In this document: positions 63,478 through 64,000 of the stretch, one piece after another
How positions within the stretch are numbered: the stretch's first letter is position 1
How the letters are laid out: every line of letters begins with the position of its first letter
NCBI GenBank assembly: GCA_015075745.1
Contig: JABTTW010000001.1
Coordinates: 682,001 to 746,000, forward strand
Reading direction: 5' to 3'
Source: Planctomycetia bacterium
Lineage (GTDB): Bacteria; Planctomycetota; Phycisphaerae; UBA1845; UTPLA1
Length of the DNA: 64,000 nucleotides
The notes under the pieces: model-generated
Databases searched by the model: none
What the model was told of the DNA's origin: nothing
The model's input: only the letters and a program-made list of their open reading frames with translations
Made by a program: the position numbers and the translations under genes

Positions 63478-63500
63478 GCACAGGCTATTGGCCTGTGCCA
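63478..63500. terminator. hairpin after the S41 gene
   Basis: GGCACAGGC-TATTG-GCCTGTGCC, a 9-bp perfect stem, 47 bases after the S41 stop and before a convergent gene. No T-run, so it may be a bidirectional hairpin or another dispersed palindrome (compare CATGGGCTTCCAGCCCGTG family). Confidence 0.45.
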
Positions 63501-63565
63501 CACATGATGATTTCAATTCGACGGTCGGCAGCGGCGTCGACCGTTCCGCATTTCAACCTTCCGTA

Positions 63566-64000
63566 TTAGAACTTGAACGAGTATTGAAAGTAGAGCAGGT
63601 CGGCGTCCTGGCTGGGCCCGGTGGAGCGGATGTAGTTGTTGCCCCAGAAGTGCGAGTAGCCAAAGAGCAGCGACGTGTGGCGGTCGAGCGTGACGCCGAT
63701 GGTGAGGTCCAGCTCGTTGCCGACGTCGTGACCGGCGTTGCCGAGGGGGTCGCGCCGGGTGATGCCGCCGCCGGAATTGTAGAGGGCGTCGCGCACCTCA
63801 TCGTTCCAGAAGGTGTACCAGGCGAGGCGCGTCGTCACCTTCTCATGCGGCTTGGCGGTCAGGTTGACGTTTGAGGCCAGGACATTCTGTCTGCCGAAGA
63901 GGTCGAGATAGCCCAGGTGGGCATGGCCCAGCGGGAAGAGCTGATTTGCCGTTTGGTGCATCCGGTCGTTGGGGTCCTCATCGCCGCTGCCGAAATCGAA
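63566..64000 (-). CDS. outer-membrane alginate-export-type beta-barrel (partial)
   Basis: The frame runs off the right edge of the window. Visible C-terminal 145 residues: FDFGSGDEDPNDRMHQTANQLFPLGHAHLGYLDLFGRQNVLASNVNLTAKPHEKVTTRLAWYTFWNDEVRDALYNSGGG... ELDLTIGVTLDRHTSLLFGYSHFWGNNYIRSTGPSQDADLLYFQYSFKF. HQTxxQLFPLGHAxLGxxDLxGRQN and the final amphipathic strand ending in F match alginate-export/porin-like barrels. The internal ATG 63961 is not the real start. Confidence 0.8.
   Translation of the reverse strand, partial: FDFGSGDEDPNDRMHQTANQLFPLGHAHLGYLDLFGRQNVLASNVNLTAKPHEKVTTRLAWYTFWNDEVRDALYNSGGGITRRDPLGNAGHDVGNELDLTIGVTLDRHTSLLFGYSHFWGNNYIRSTGPSQDADLLYFQYSFKF

Overview
The window is a G+C-rich bacterial chromosome segment from a Gram-negative, LPS-making, flagellated organism. 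I read it as Planctomycetota (Phycisphaerae-like), inferred from several traits. There is a secreted protein with a C-terminal dockerin-like Ca-binding tail and a very large multi-PDZ RseP. DUF1573 and TSP3-type surface proteins are present, with many short palindromic repeats between genes. Lipid A and heptose genes (lpxB, hldE) sit alongside flagellar genes. No rRNA, CRISPR array or complete prophage was seen.

Layout. 1-2.4 kb: end of a membrane protein and a secreted metalloprotease. 2.4-5.6 kb: tRNA-Leu(GAG) carrying a small low-G+C insertion bounded by a 58-bp duplication of the tRNA 3' half; the distal copy was later split by an IS630-type element. 5.7-12.5 kb: hydrolase, a DUF4198/FmdE-like fusion, an unknown planctomycete-type protein, an orphan ABC ATPase and hldE. 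12.9-17.2 kb: a ParA-type ATPase with a C-terminal CBM48-like domain, then mlaE-mlaF-mlaD. 17.2-22.4 kb: rseP and dxr, then a membrane protein. 22.4-27.3 kb: a tRNA-His, hisS and aromatic amino acid/histidine ammonia-lyase row, then threonine synthase. 28-36.3 kb: fliS, a giant fliD, flagellin, a flagellin-like protein and a glycosyltransferase. 36.4-47.5 kb: small enzymes, a DUF1573-thioredoxin protein, a Na/solute symporter, a cNMP-binding protein, ppdK, a STAS protein and small lipoproteins with arrays of palindromic repeats. 47.5-51 kb: rpsB-tsf and lpxB. 51-56.2 kb: AIM24-like protein, Fic protein with an AT-rich promoter region, a 22-bp tandem-repeat array, and an unknown coiled-coil protein that carries the same 57-bp palindromic element twice in the same frame. 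56.2-64 kb: lipoprotein, S9 peptidase, a STAS / anti-sigma kinase / STAS switch operon, a strong promoter with a structured terminator-bearing leader, an S41 protease, and the end of an outer-membrane porin.

Most novel-looking items: (1) the integrase-less island in tRNA-Leu with an IS in its attR; (2) the in-frame palindromic element inside a coding sequence; (3) a tRNA-His that lacks G-1 and C73 next to a HisRS of matching non-canonical type; (4) a riboswitch-like leader on an S41 protease; (5) ParA-CBM48 and DUF4198-FmdE domain fusions; (6) a 22-23-bp iteron-like array.
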